Shown piece by piece: positions 30,995-41,126 of a stretch of 64,000 nt of DNA (positions are counted from its first letter, which is position 1; each line of letters begins with the position of its first letter). Source of the DNA: Tupaia tana (Eukaryota > Chordata > Mammalia > Scandentia > Tupaiidae); assembly GCA_026018925.1 (NCBI GenBank), contig JAKSZU010000031.1:11088648-11152647 (forward strand), written 5' to 3'. Below the pieces are notes generated by a model. The model searched no databases, was not told where the DNA came from, and saw only the letters and a program-made list of their open reading frames with translations. Both the position numbers and the translations under genes were made by a program.

Positions 30995-31072
30995 TCCCTT
31001 GCTGGTCAAATTAAAATAAATAAATAAATAAATAAATAAAGTTAAATAAAATAAAGAATTCTAAAGAAAAAA
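30874..31072 (+). mobile_element. SINE family B
   Basis: GGGGGCTGGCAGGTGGCATGG, B box GGTTCAGGTCC, (TC)n run 30959-30991, GGTCAAATTAAAATAAATAA tail, then an A/G-rich stretch to about 31120. Confidence 0.93.
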
Positions 31073-31136
31073 AGAAGAGGAAAGAGAAAAAGAAAAAGAG
31101 AAAGAAACAAGAAAGGGAAAATGATGTAACTACAAT

Positions 31137-31325
31137 ATAAAACAATTTTTAAGTATTACTTTATTTAATTTTTATGTATTATTACTGTTTTTTACTTTGA
31201 CCAGAGAAAGACAGACAGAGAAAATGAGAGACAATGAGAAAGCAAGTTGACAGGTCCGGAACTTGAACTGCGGTCGGCCATGTGAGAGTCTAACACCTCA
31301 ACCACCACGCCACATGCCGGGCCCG
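31137..31325 (-). mobile_element. SINE family B
   Basis: TTTTTAAGTATTACTTTATT tail, ACTTTGACCAGAGAAAGAC, head with GCGGTCGGCCATGTG, ending CCACATGCCGGGCCC. Flanks share TAAAACRAT. Confidence 0.92.
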
Positions 31326-31344
31326 TAAAACGATGATTGGAAAT

Positions 31345-31905
31345 AGGCAGGTCCACACTCTATGGAGGATATAAAAGCAGTGAAAAGAGTTATGGATGCT
31401 GGAGACAGTGTGGAAGGAGGGTGGAAGAAAGGAAGACTATAGAGAAGGAGAGCAGGGAGAAAAATAGAGAGGCAAGGCATTTGTGGGACCCAGAAATGGC
31501 GTGTTACTTGTTGATGAGAACATGTTTGGTATTCTCTCTCTATCTTTTTTTTTTTTTTGAAGAGGTTTTCGCTATAGGACGCATGTGCTCGCCAGACAGA
31601 CAGAGAGAGACAGAGAGACAGAAAGCAGGAAATCACCCCCCAGGGGGGATGGTCACGCAGCAATCTCTTCTCCTCCATTCTCCTCTCGGGATCTTGGGCA
31701 TGCACACACACGCGCCCGGCGTGAGTTTTAAGCCACCGGGTCCGGGACGCGAACCGTGGTCGACTACGTGGGAGTCCAGCGACATAGCCATTATGCTAAC
31801 TGCTGGTTCCCATGTTTGGTATTCTCAACTGGACTGGTCCGAGGTGTATTTCATGCTGGGTAAATTCTCTTGACAGGCCAAACAATGTATAGTGATCAAA
31901 TGCAT
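31345..31905 (+). mobile_element. L1 3' UTR, split by a SINE
   Basis: 31345-31536 (CACACTCTATGGAGG, GGAGACAGTGTGGAAGG) and 31827-31905 (CTGGACTGGTCC, TTTCATGCTGGG) follow the same order as the L1 3' UTRs at 8700-9000 and 57540-57830. No ORF. Confidence 0.75.
31537..31810 (-). mobile_element. SINE family A inside L1
   Basis: Near-consensus: T12 tail, GCTATAGGACGCATGTGC, CCCCCC-A-GGGGGG, GACGCGAACCGTGGTCGAC. Perfect 16-bp TSD CATGTTTGGTATTCTC at 31521-31536 and 31811-31826. Confidence 0.97.
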
Positions 31906-31974
31906 ATATTTAAAAAGGAATAAAAATATAATAAAATAAGATGAAATAAAATAAAATAAAATACACACTATATC

Positions 31975-32110
31975 TCATATTTACATCTTGGGGGAGAGAC
32001 AGGGAGGCAAAGCATTAATGGCACAAAGAGGTGTGGTATTATCTGTTGAAGATATTTCGTAGTTTTATCAACAGTACTAGGGAGAAATGTTCACCTGTTG
32101 AAATATCCAT
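31975..32110 (+). mobile_element. Second L1 3' UTR fragment
   Basis: GGGAGAGACAGGGAGGC, AAAGCATTAATGG and GTATTATCTGTTGAAG parallel 31455-31525, so a second L1 3' end lies just downstream of the first. A-rich sequence (32150-32300) follows. Confidence 0.55.
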
Positions 32111-32970
32111 TCTGTAAGACAAATAATAATGAGATTGAATGTACAGAAGAAAATGAAATGAAAAAAATAATAAAAGAAAAAATTTTAAAATAAAAAAATA
32201 ATAATATTAGCAATAATAATAATAAATAAACAATTCTTAAAAAAAGTAAAAAATAAAATAAAATAGATAAACAATAGAGAAATTAAAGGGAAAAAAAGGG
32301 AGACAGTCATTAGAATGATAACACTCATGGTTTCATTGACGGACTCAATTGAATCCAGGGAGACACATCAATCTCTCCCTGTATTTCTTACCAAATTTGA
32401 CTTTGATTTCTACATGAAGAATTGTTTCATCAGCCTCCCATTCCCACCACTTTTCTTCTTTTGCTGCAGTTCTCGTCTACTGTCCCAGAACCGGCCACAG
32501 AATGAGCTTCCCAGAGACAGTCCGTGCATTGAGCAGTGGTGGTTGGAGAAGCAGATGAGGGTTTGCGATGGGCAGGTATTTATCTTTGATGGGACGGGTT
32601 CACCGTCTGGTGACTCTCAGTCCTGCGGGTGGCGGAGTGCCTGCTGAACCGGAGACTTGGAAACCATTGGAGACTCAAGTTCAGTGGGCTGTCTGCAGAG
32701 ATGGGATGACACGGTTGGGTGGGGAGATGTGCGGGCTCTTCACGGTCACTCTCATGGCAACTGTCAAACTTTCGTTGGCGGGCTCAACACTACTCAAGAA
32801 AAACAATCCCCGATGTGACGAAGAGCACATCCAGCTTCCTTGTTGTCCAGTTTTACGAAACACGGAGAAAATTCCCAACGTCATGAGCTCCGCTCACGAT
32901 GCTTCTTGCTGACCAACATATATTGGCTTATATCTTATGGCTGTTTTCTCAGATTAAAAAAGAAAAACTC
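32111..32970. other. A-rich tract then unique block
   Basis: 32150-32300 is an A-rich stretch of AATA and AAAT units. 32300-32960 is complex unique sequence with an open frame at 32315-32647 (110 codons, described as a candidate exon below). A minus-strand frame at 32681-32884 is not recognised. Confidence 0.4.
32470..32575 (+). other. Candidate spliced exon (weak)
   Basis: Preceded by a pyrimidine tract and acceptor (CTTTTCTTCTTTTGCTGCAG, ending at 32469) and followed by a donor-like GGGCAG|GTATTT (32575/32576). The 106 nt between stay open in one frame, giving RLLSQNRPQ and EQWWLEKQM among others. I recognise no family and no neighbouring exon, so chance is at least as likely. Confidence 0.2.
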
Positions 32971-33131
32971 TGGAACCAGCAGGTGGTGTGGTGGTCCGGG
33001 TGCTGGACTCCCACACAGCTGACTGCAGTTCAAGTCTTGCGCCTGGTGGCTTGCTTTCTCACTTTCTGTCTCTCACTCTATCTCTGGTCAAATTAAAAAA
33101 AAAAAAAGAATAAATAAAATAATTCTTTAAG
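32971..33131 (+). mobile_element. SINE family B
   Basis: GGAACCAGCAGGTGGTGTGG, B box AGTTCAAGTCT, CT stretch, GGTCAAATTAAAAAAAA, ATAATTCTTTAAGGG end. Confidence 0.93.
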
Positions 33132-33221
33132 GGGGTGGAAAAAAAGATGAGGTCACACTAGGGTAGTGTGTGTCTTTAATCTGGTGAGACCAGAGCCCTT
33201 GCAGAAAGAAAAGAGCCACTG

Positions 33222-33375
33222 GAGTTGGCAGGTGGTACCGTAGGTAGTTAAGGCACTGGACTCTCACATGAACCAACCATGGTTCAAGTCCTGGACCTGG
33301 TGACTTGCTTTCTCACTTTCCCTCTCTCTCTGGTCATTTTTTTTTCTCCAAATAACCATGATAATAATAAGAGAA
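33222..33375 (+). mobile_element. SINE family B
   Basis: GAGTTGGCAGGTGGTACCG with a small insertion in the A box, B box GGTTCAAGTCC, CT stretch. The tail is disturbed by a T9 run (33338-33346). Confidence 0.87.
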
Positions 33376-33527
33376 AGATAGAAAAGACACAAAGACAGAC
33401 ACACAGAGAGGAAAATGGCATGTGACACACAGGGAAAGCATCCTAGACCACAAACCAAGGCCACTGTGGTGCTCACAGGCTAGTAATACATTCTTCAGTA
33501 TCTGACAACATTGTAATTTAGGGTCTC

Positions 33528-33803
33528 TTTTTCTTTTTTTTTTTTTTTTTTTGGAGAGGTTTTTGCTATAGGGCGTGTGTGCTCACCAGACAGACAGAGA
33601 GAGACAGAGAGACAGAAAGCGAGAAATCACCCCCCAGGGGGCATGGCCACGCCGCAATCCCTTCTCCTCCATCCTCCTCTCGGGATCTTGGATATGCACG
33701 CACGCACGCCCAGCATGAGTTTCAGCCACTGGGTCCAGGACTCGAACTGCGGTCGACTATGTGGGAGTCCAGCGACATAGCCATTACCCTAACTGCTGGT
33801 CCC
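33528..33803 (-). mobile_element. SINE family A
   Basis: T19 tail, GCTATAGGGCGTGTGTGC, full body, GGACTCGAACTGCGGTCGAC. Perfect 14-bp TSD TAATTTAGGGTCTC at 33514-33527 and 33804-33817. Confidence 0.97.
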
Positions 33804-33865
33804 TAATTTAGGGTCTCATGAAAGACACATTACACTGTCTTCTCACAATCTTAAATTCTTTCTTT

Positions 33866-34020
33866 GGGGGCGGCAGGTGGCATGGTGGTTGGGGTGCTGG
33901 ACTCCCACATGTTCGAGCCCGAGACCTGGTGGCGTTCTTTCTTACGCCTTACTCCCGCCCCATGTCTCTCATAGGGGAAAATTAAAAATCAATCATTAAA
34001 TTAAATTAAATAATCCTCAG
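33866..34020 (+). mobile_element. SINE family B, internally deleted
   Basis: GGGGGCGGCAGGTGGCATGG. The segment between the A and B boxes is shortened (CCCACATGTTCGAGCCC). Short CT stretch, GGGAAAATTAAAAATCAATC tail. Confidence 0.88.
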
Positions 34021-34244
34021 GGGGAAAACCCTCTTTTTTTCATGTACTTTAGGACAAAAAAAGAACAAGCTGTTTAAAAGTGCTGTGGTTGAGTGGATGA
34101 GAAAATGACCTTCAAATCTGTGGCTAAGGAATTTGAAAGGAAGTTCAGTAGCTACATCAAGTGTTGGCAAAGATCCAATATGTACGCTAACTATTCCTGC
34201 AACATCCATCGAAATTCGTAGGTTTTTATAAGATGATCAGAGCG

Positions 34245-34320
34245 TGGAGCCAACAAGTGGCGTAGTGTTAAGGGAACTGGACTCCCACATGGCCAACCGT
34301 GGTTCTAGTCCCAGACCTAG

Positions 34321-34376
<56 letters not shown>

Positions 34377-34438
34377 CCTCTCTGGTTGAATGCAAATAAA
34401 TAAATAAAGGTATATAAAATAATTCTTTTTAAAAAATT
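34245..34438 (+). mobile_element. SINE family B with (TC)24
   Basis: GAGCCAACAAGTGGCGTAG, B box GGTTCTAGTCC, CT stretch expanded to a pure TC run at 34326-34373, AAATAAATAAATAAAGG tail. Confidence 0.93.
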
Positions 34439-34480
34439 AACAGAGGGTATGTGCATTTGCCAGAAAGACAGAGAGAGAAA

Positions 34481-34524
<44 letters not shown>

Positions 34525-34968
34525 ATCACTCCCTCAAAGGGGCACGGTCGTCATGGAATCCCTTGTTCTCCATTTTTTCCACCCTGTGGTATTTTAGATG
34601 TGAGTGTTTGGCATGGTTTTCAGTCCGGTGGAGCTGGGATTAGAACTGCCATTGACTGGGACCTGCAGTTAGCACAATGGTTGTGTTGTTGGACTCCTAC
34701 ATACTAGACCACATAGTCTACTGTGATTCAAGTCCCAGACCTGGTGGCTTAAAGTCACGCCAGGCACATGTGCATGTGTGCCCAAAATCCCAAGAGGAGA
34801 ATGAAGGAGAAGGGATTGTGGTGTGGCCATCTCCCCTGGCAGGGGGTGATTTTTCACTTTCTGTCTCTCTGGTGAGCACACAGGCCCTATACCAAAAATC
34901 TCTCTATCTATAAAAGAGAAATAGAATGGCCATTGGCCACATTGAATCTGCCGTGTGCAACCACTAGG
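34439..34968 (-). mobile_element. SINE family A, split by another family A copy
   Basis: Left piece 34439-34657 (GTATGTGCATTTGCC, (GA)n at 34484-34520, body, start of head). A short right piece (about 34929-34968, GGCCACATTGAATC to CAACCACTAGG) looks like the rest of the head. Confidence 0.75.
34658..34925 (+). mobile_element. SINE family A inside family A
   Basis: GGGACCTGCAGTTAGCACAATGG, a small duplication in the head (ACTAGACCACATAGTC), B box GATTCAAGTCC, intact body, GCCCTATACCAAAAATC tail. Confidence 0.91.
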
Positions 34969-34996
34969 ATACACAAGTCTGAGAATCGGCATTCCT

Positions 34997-35259
34997 TCCT
35001 TTTTTTTAGAGAAATTTTTGCCCTAAGGCGTGTGTACCCACCAGACAGACAGAGAGAGACAGAGAAACAAAAAGTGAGAGATCACCCCCCGGGGGGGATG
35101 GCCATGCCACAATCACTTCTCCTCCGTTCTCCTCTTGGGATCTTGGGCACGCACACGCATGCACCTGGCATGAGTTTTAAGCTGCGGGTCCAAAATTTGA
35201 ACCACCGTCAGCTATGCGGGAGTCCAGCGACGTACCCATTGCACCACACGTTGGTCCCA
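34997..35259 (-). mobile_element. SINE family A
   Basis: T8 tail, TTGCCCTAAGGCGTGTGTAC, CCCCCCGGGGGGG motif, head ending ACACGTTGGTCCCA. TSD GAGAATCGGCATTCCT (34981-34996) and GAGAATCTGCATTTCT (35260-35275). Confidence 0.95.
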
Positions 35260-35275
35260 GAGAATCTGCATTTCT

Positions 35276-36150
35276 AATAAGGTCTGAGGTTGGACTGATA
35301 CAACGCAAAGATGTGTCTAGTGGGCGATAAGATTGCTAGGAGCCAGACGTGGCTAGTCAAATGTAGGAAATTGAAACAGAGTTGAACGTTCGGCCCCTCA
35401 TGTGCAACCATCGCCTGCCGTTTTTTTCTGTCCCTGTGTATCTTCATGGTTGCTGTTTTATGCAGTGGGGATGACTGTTCTGCTACTGCAGAAAATCCTT
35501 TTGGACAAAGTGCTCTTCGAGATGGAAGGAAAGAATGAATTTTCTTTCTCAAAGGTGGAGCGTGGATATTTCTCAATATTATGACATATGATTGCTAAAG
35601 TGCAAAAATGAAAAAAATGACGACTTACTTTCAAAGGCGTTTTTCCAGCCCTTATCGAGTGATGTTTAAAGGCTGATTACAATTTAATAAAATAGATAAA
35701 GGAGAGCAGCTGAGCAAAGACCAAGGTTTGCTTTATCTGCGAGCCGGTACCCTTTGGGGTTTCTCCTAGTTAATGTTGAAATATCCATCCCGTATCTATC
35801 TGGAGACTTCATGTGAATGAAGCAACTAGATACTAGATGACCTTTTCATGCAAGATAAGTTAAATGTGGTGGCATTATCATTGCAGATCTTTGATTATTT
35901 CTATATTTGTCAGCTTCATGCAGAGCGGGGGAAAATGATGGCTCACTCTCCTTTGTCCTCAAACTCAATCAAGTGTTATTAAGTGGGCTGGAAGGCGTTG
36001 ATTGAAACTTTATGAGCTGGGGTACCACGGCAGCCGATAGACGGGTTATTGGTTTCCGGGGTCTAACTTCATATTTCAGAAATAACTTAATTTGTGTAAT
36101 CTGTGGACTTTGCTGTTGAAGGCAAAGTCTCACATTTCACAAGAAAAAAT

Positions 36151-36184
<34 letters not shown>

Positions 36185-36294
36185 GGAGCTGGCTTGTGCA
36201 TCGCAATGGCCGTTTGTCACACATTTCAAATAAGAGTTTCTCATCGAAAAGTCAACAAAGCGCCCCAGGGCTGGAGAACACAGCCAGTGAATCT
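35276..36294. other. SINE-free unique block with (CA)15
   Basis: About 1 kb. 35590-36070 is complex sequence with motif-rich patches (AAAGGCTGATTACAATTTAA, GATCTTTGATTATTTC), a strong candidate for conserved non-coding DNA. A (CA)n run lies at 36152-36182. The 35274-35576 minus frame is unrecognised. Confidence 0.45.
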
Positions 36295-36305
36295 CGCCTG
36301 GCTTT

Positions 36306-36570
36306 ATTTTTTTTTTTTTGGAGAGGTTTTTGCTATAGGGTGCGTGCGCTCACCAGACAGACAGACAGAGACAGAGAGACAGAAAGTGAAAAATCATCCC
36401 CAGGGGGGATGGCCACACCGCAATCCCTTCTCCTCCATTCTCCTCTCGGGATCTTGGGCACGCACACACACGCGCCCGGTGTGAGTTTTAAGCCACCGGG
36501 TCTGGGACGCGAACCACAGTTGACTATGTGGGAGTCCAGCGACATAGCCATTACACTAACTGCTGGTCCC
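36306..36570 (-). mobile_element. SINE family A
   Basis: T13 tail, GCTATAGGGTGCGTGCGC, body, GACGCGAACCACAGTTGAC, head ending CTAACTGCTGGTCCC. TSD GCCTGGCTTT/GCCTGGGTTT (36296-36305, about 36572-36581). Confidence 0.95.
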
Positions 36571-36679
36571 TTGCCTGGGTTTCTAAAGGGTTGAAAACAT
36601 CCTTGCAAAATTAAGTAGAACAAAAAATCTTTTCTCTACTCACCCTTGCCCTTCCATTCTTTCTAAAAACCTAGTTTTG

Positions 36680-36866
36680 GGGGCCTGCAGATGGCATAGT
36701 GGTTGGTGTGCCGGACTCCCACATGGCTGACTGTGGTTCAAGTCCTGGACCTGGCAGCTTGCTTTCTCATTTTCCTCCTCTCTTTCTCTGTCTCTCTTAT
36801 CAAATTAAAAAATAGTAATAATAATAAATGAAGTTAAATAAAATAAATCTTTTAAAAAAAGAAAGT
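36680..36866 (+). mobile_element. SINE family B
   Basis: GGGGGCCTGCAGATGGCATAG, B box GGTTCAAGTCC, CT stretch, ATCAAATTAAAAAATAG, AATAAATCTTTTAAAAAAAG end. Confidence 0.93.
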
Positions 36867-36927
36867 CTAGTCCACTTTTATTGATCAGACAGAGCCTGTT
36901 AAACACATTTTTCAAAAGTTTCTTTCT

Positions 36928-37178
36928 GAGACCAGCGGAAGGTGTAATGATTATGTTGCTGGACTCCCACATATTTGACCATGGTTTGAGTCCTAGACCT
37001 GGTGGCTTAAAGCACATACTGGGTGCGTGTGCGTGCGTGCCCAAAATCCCAAGAGGAGAATGGAGGAGAAGGGACTGCAGCAAGGCCATCTCCCCTGGTG
37101 GGAAAACTTCTCGCTTTCTGTCTCTCTGTCTCTGTCTCTCTAGTGAGCGCATGTGCTTTATAGCAACAAAACAAACCA
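36928..37178 (+). mobile_element. SINE family A
   Basis: GAGACCAGCGGAAGGTGTAATG, B box GGTTTGAGTCC, body GAGAATGGAGGAGAAGG, GTGCTTTATAGC, AC-rich tail. Perfect 14-bp TSD AAAAGTTTCTTTCT at 36914-36927 and 37179-37192. Confidence 0.96.
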
Positions 37179-37192
37179 AAAAGTTTCTTTCT

Positions 37193-37395
37193 TGGGGCCA
37201 GCAGGTGTCATGGTGATTAAGGCGCTGGGCTCCCACACGGCTGACTGCAGTTCAAGTCCCAGACCTAGTGGTTTGCTTTCTCATCCCCCCTCCCCACCCC
37301 CACCACTCTCTCTGTTGAGTGCATGTGCTCCATAGCAATTTTTTAAAAAATGATAATAAATAAAACTAAATAAATAATTCTTTAAAACAGAAAAA
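37193..37395 (+). mobile_element. SINE family B, hybrid tail
   Basis: GGGGCCAGCAGGTGTCATGG, B box AGTTCAAGTCC, a C-rich stretch (37285-37306) in place of CT, GAGTGCATGTGCTCCATAGC, ATAATTCTTTAAAAC end. Confidence 0.91.
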
Positions 37396-37582
37396 GTAAG
37401 TTTTTTTCTTTGTGCTGTGAGTCAGAGAGAGACGGCACCTCCAACTGGACCTTCACACCATGATCAACCCTGGCCTCAGCCAGCCCTGGGTGATGGGCAC
37501 ACGCATGGCTGATGTGCTCAGGGAGCTCCCCAGATACAAACCGGGAACCTTTCCGTGTGGGCCAGCTTCAAAGAGCATCGTA

Positions 37583-37838
37583 GAGACCCCAGGTGGCATT
37601 ATATTTGGGGCCCTGGACTCCCACATGGCTGACTGCGGTTCGAATCCCGGACCTGGCAGCTTAAACTCACACTGGACGCACGTGCGTGCGTGCCCAAGAT
37701 CCCGACAGGAGAATGGAGGAGAAGGGAGTGTGGCATGGCCATCCCCCTCGAGGGGTGATTTCTCACTTTCTGTCTCTCTGTCTCTCCAGTAAGTGCACAC
37801 ACCCTAGAGCAAAAAGCTCTCTTCAAAAAATCATAATA
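37583..37838 (+). mobile_element. SINE family A
   Basis: The first 30 bp are diverged (AGACCCCAGGTGGCATT). B box GGTTCGAATCC, intact CpG-rich segment, GACAGGAGAATGGAGGAGAA, ACACCCTAGAGCAAAAAG tail. Confidence 0.91.
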
Positions 37839-37887
37839 ACTCAGAAAAAAATGTACATGTTTCCTTAAGAATGCTTCACCTCCCCCC

Positions 37888-38160
37888 CCTTTTTTATTTT
37901 ATCTTTGCTTGTTTACATTTAGTTGCACATCTTAATGGCGTGCAATATGTCTTTTCAAACCATGCATACAGTGTGTAACCATCAATTGAGGGTATGACCC
38001 TATGTGTGGTCTTCAACAAAGACCCTTACACTCTTTCTGTCTGCTAAAGCTCTTTCCCTGAGTCTCTTCCACTCTCTCCCCAGTCACCACCGCTCCCTTA
38101 CAGTCTCTGGTACCTACACCTGCCCTTCCTATTAGACCTTCAAATAGTTCAATTTAGAAA
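37888..38160 (-). mobile_element. L1 3' end, antisense
   Basis: T-rich start, then GTTTACATTTAGTTGCACAT, GGCGTGCAATATGTC, GCATACAGTGTGTAACC and ATCAATTGAGGGTATGA follow the antisense 3' end of mammalian L1 as I remember it. No ORF. Confidence 0.6.
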
Positions 38161-38166
38161 TGTGTA

Positions 38167-38397
38167 TCGGGACCAGCAGCTGGTGTACTGGCTACGTCAC
38201 TGGACTCCCATGTAGTCAACTGTGGTTTGAGTCCCAGACCCGGTGGCTTAAACTCCCGCTGGGCACGTGTGCATGTGTGCCCAAGATCCCGAGAGGAGAA
38301 TGGAGGAGAAGGGATTGTGGCGTGGCCATGCCCCACTCTGGGGAAGGGTGATTTTTCTCTCCCTTTCTCTCTGGCAAGCTCACATACCCTCTAAAAT
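38167..38397 (+). mobile_element. SINE family A
   Basis: GGGACCAGCAGCTGGTGTAC, B box GGTTTGAGTCC, body intact, shortened CT stretch, GCTCACATACCCTCTAAAAT tail. Confidence 0.92.
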
Positions 38398-38606
38398 ATA
38401 GGTAGTTCTATTATTTTATTTATTTCTTTTTAAGGAATGATTTATTTTATTTTATTTGTTCATTCATTCGTTTTAATTTGACCAGAGAGAGACAGAGACA
38501 AAGAGAGGAAAGTGGGAAAACAAGCCACCAGGTCCAAGACTCGAGCTGTGGTTGGCCACATGGGAGTGTTCAGTACCTTAACCACCATGCCACCTACTGG
38601 CCCCCC
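38398..38606 (-). mobile_element. SINE family B
   Basis: Long AT tail (ATTTTATTTATTTCTTTTTA), AATTTGACCAGAGAGAGAC, head with GACTCGAGCTGTGGTTGG, ending CCACCTACTGGCCCC. Flanks ATATAGGTAGTT/AAATAGGTATTT. Confidence 0.92.
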
Positions 38607-38634
38607 TAAATAGGTATTTTTAAAAAGGAGTGCT

Positions 38635-38897
38635 TGGGGGCCAGCGGTGGCATAGTGGTTATGGTGGTAGACTCCCACATGGGCTACTATGGTTCAAGTC
38701 CTGGACCCGGTGGTTTTAAAATCATGCTGGGTGCATGTGCGTGCATGCCCGAAATCTCAGTAGGAGAATGGAAAAGGGATTGCAGCACGGCCATTCCCCC
38801 TGGAGGATGGTTTTTCTCTTTCTCTCTCTCTGTCTCAATCTTTCTGTCTCTGGCAAACACATATGCCTTATGGCAACAATCTAAAAAAATAAAAAGC
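38635..38897 (+). mobile_element. SINE family A
   Basis: GGGGGCCAGCGGTGGCATAG, B box GGTTCAAGTCC, body AGGAGAATGGAAAAGGG, ATGCCTTATGGCAAC, A-rich tail. Confidence 0.92.
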
Positions 38898-38999
38898 TTA
38901 CATTGAAAGTAGGAAATGTATCTAGAAATTTACTCGGACTTTTTTTTTTAGTGGGATGTTTTCTAATATCTGAGTTATTAATGCAAAAATCCATCATTT

Positions 39000-39229
39000 T
39001 GGAGACGAACCTGCGGTGTGCTGGTTAAGGTGATCAGATCTCATCTGGCCAGCCCCGCTGGAGGCTTGGAAAACACGCTGGGCATGTGTGCCTGCCTCCC
39101 TAAAATCCAGAGCAGAGGAGAGGTGAAGGCGAAGGGTGTGCGGCATGGCTAATCCCATGAGAAATGCTCTTTCATCACCTCCGGCCAGTGCAGGTGCCTC
39201 CCAGAAAAATGTTTTAAAAAGAAAAGAAA
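39000..39229 (+). mobile_element. SINE family A, decayed
   Basis: Order of landmarks kept but weak: CCTGCGGTGTGCTGGTTAAG, ACACGCTGGGCATGTGTGC, CGAAGGGTGTGCGGCATGG, AGGTGCCTCCCAG and A-tail. No intact B box. Confidence 0.7.
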
Positions 39230-39471
39230 AGGGACCAGCAGTTAGCGTAAAGGCTATGTCGCTGGGCTCCCACGTAGTCAACCGCGGTTCAAGTCCCGGA
39301 CCCGGTGGCTTAAACTCATGCCGGGCGCGTGTGCGTGCGTGCCCTAGATCCCAAGAGGAGAATGGAGGAGAAGAGATTGTGGCGTGGCCATCCCCTCTGG
39401 GGGGTGATTTCTCGCTTTCTATCTCTCTCTCTGTCTGGCGAGCACACGTGCCCTATAGCAAAACCCTCTCC

Positions 39472-39506
<35 letters not shown>

Positions 39507-39507
39507 T
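39230..39507 (+). mobile_element. SINE family A, young copy
   Basis: GGGACCAGCAGTTAGCGTAA, B box GGTTCAAGTCC, 5' arm GGGCGCGTGTGC (39323-39334) and 3' arm GCACACGTGCCC (39442-39453) fully complementary with wobble. A-tail has become (AAAAG)n. It sits directly on the tail of the decayed copy to its left. Confidence 0.95.
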
Positions 39508-39522
39508 GTGAACTTTAAAAAA

Positions 39523-39782
39523 CGGGTGCCTGTGGATGGTGTAATGGTTACATTGCTGGACTCCCACATGGTTGACTGTGGTTCGAATCCTGGACCTGGT
39601 GGCTTATACCATGCTGGGAGTGTGTGCGTATGTGCCCAAGATCTGGGAGGACAATGGAGGAGAAGGGATGGGGCGTGGCCATCCACCCAGAGGGATGATT
39701 TTTCACCTCCCCTCTCTGTCTCTGTCTCTGTCTCTCTCTCTGTTGAGCACACACACCCTAAGGCAAAAATCTATTAAAAAAT
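39523..39782 (+). mobile_element. SINE family A
   Basis: GGGTGCCTGTGGATGGTGTAATG, B box GGTTCGAATCC, body GACAATGGAGGAGAAGG, ACACACCCTAAGGCAAAAATC tail. Third A copy in a row in the same orientation. Confidence 0.92.
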
Positions 39783-40147
39783 GCTCTGATTATGACGAAA
39801 GTTATCTGATGTTATATCAATACTCACTCTTGTTTCTCTTTTCCCGGGATCAAAATGCCTGTCATAGAAACTGACAGCTGACATTCTAATCTGAGGCCTG
39901 AGACGAGGTGGACTGATGGTTCTGTGTACTTGAACTTGAGCATGCTCAAGTCTTCGGTTTTCAGGGTGTAAGTCACGCCATACAGCTCAACCTCCTAATT
40001 GTGTCAATCTGCTTCTCTCTCAAAGTGAATCATGACATTCTGTGTAAAAAACATCTTTTGTGTATGTAAAGGTTTTGCACACGAGAAGGGAAAGTGGCTT
40101 TAACATAAGCAAGCAATGCAGATGTTTATTAGAATTTATTTTTTCCA
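39783..40147. other. Unique sequence
   Basis: Nothing recognised. AT-rich, with no credible frame. Confidence 0.4.
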
Positions 40148-40352
40148 CCCTGCTGGCTGTGTGTGTGTGTGTGCATGCCCGAGATTCCAGGAGAATGGAA
40201 GAGAAGGGATTGCGGTGTGGCCACCCCCATCCCTCACTTACTAGGAAACCCTTTCTCACTTTCCTTTTCACTGTCTCTCTCTCTCTCTCTCTCTCACTAG
40301 CAGGTGAACCCTTGTGCCCTAGTCAAAAACCTCTTTTTTAACAAAAGAAAGA
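40148..40352 (+). mobile_element. SINE family A, head missing
   Basis: Begins at CCCTGCTGGCTGTGTGTGTG in the CpG-rich segment, then body (GAGAATGGAAGAGAAGGG), (TC)n 40278-40294, CCCTTGTGCCCTAGTC tail. 5'-truncated. Confidence 0.85.
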
Positions 40353-40545
40353 ATAGGGGCTGGCAGGTGGCATGGTGGTTAAGGGTGCTGGGCGCCCACA
40401 TAGCCAACCGTAGATCGATCCCTGGACCTGGCAGCTTGCTTTCTCTTTCTCTCTCTCTCTCTCTTTCCCTCTCTGGTCAAATAAAATAAATTAATAAATA
40501 TAGTTAAATAATAATAATAATTCTTTAAAAATAAATTAAAAATAA
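40353..40545 (+). mobile_element. SINE family B
   Basis: GGGGCTGGCAGGTGGCATGG, B box altered to AGATCGATCCC, CT stretch, GGTCAAATAAAATAAATT, ATTCTTTAAAAATAAATT end. Confidence 0.91.
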
Positions 40546-40861
40546 TTCTTTTTTTTTTCCAGCTGAGAATGCATGGAAATAACTGGTACTTGTGAAGTAT
40601 TCTGTTGATCTGTGAAAGAAGCTGACATATAGAACACGTCTTGGCTTGGATTTCTATCTGGCTTGGATTTCGTCTTGCTGATAATCTACCTTGAATGCTG
40701 TTACTGCAATCTTTCTTTGGAAGAGTACACAGGACTTTCCTCTTTTTTTTTTTTTTTTTTTTTAGGAATTTTTATTTACGTCCCATTTTTGTGAATCTCT
40801 GTTACACTCCAGGTGGTTTTCAAGGTAAACGTACATCAAATGAAGGGGATCATCCTATACA
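40546..40861. other. Unique sequence with T20 run
   Basis: A T-run at 40744-40763 could be the tail of an unrecognised minus-strand retroposed copy. Nothing else seen. Confidence 0.35.
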
Positions 40862-41117
40862 TTTTCTTTTGAGAGTTTTTTGCTATAGGGCGCGTGTGCT
40901 CACCAGAAAGACAGAGAGAGACAGAGAGACAGAAAGCGAGAAATCACCCCGCAGGGGGATGGCCACACCGCAATCCGTTCTCCTCCATTCTCCTCTCGGG
41001 ATCTTGGGCACGCACGCACACGCACCCGGCGTGAGTTTAAGCCACCGGGTCCGGGACTCGAACCATGGTTGACTACATGGGAGTTCAGCGACATAGCCAT
41101 TATGCTAACTGCTGGCC
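40862..41117 (-). mobile_element. SINE family A, young copy
   Basis: TTTTTTGCTATAGGGCGCGTGTGC, body CCACACCGCAATCCG, GGACTCGAACCATGG, head ending CTAACTGCTGGCC. Confidence 0.95.
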
Positions 41118-41126
41118 ATGAAATTA

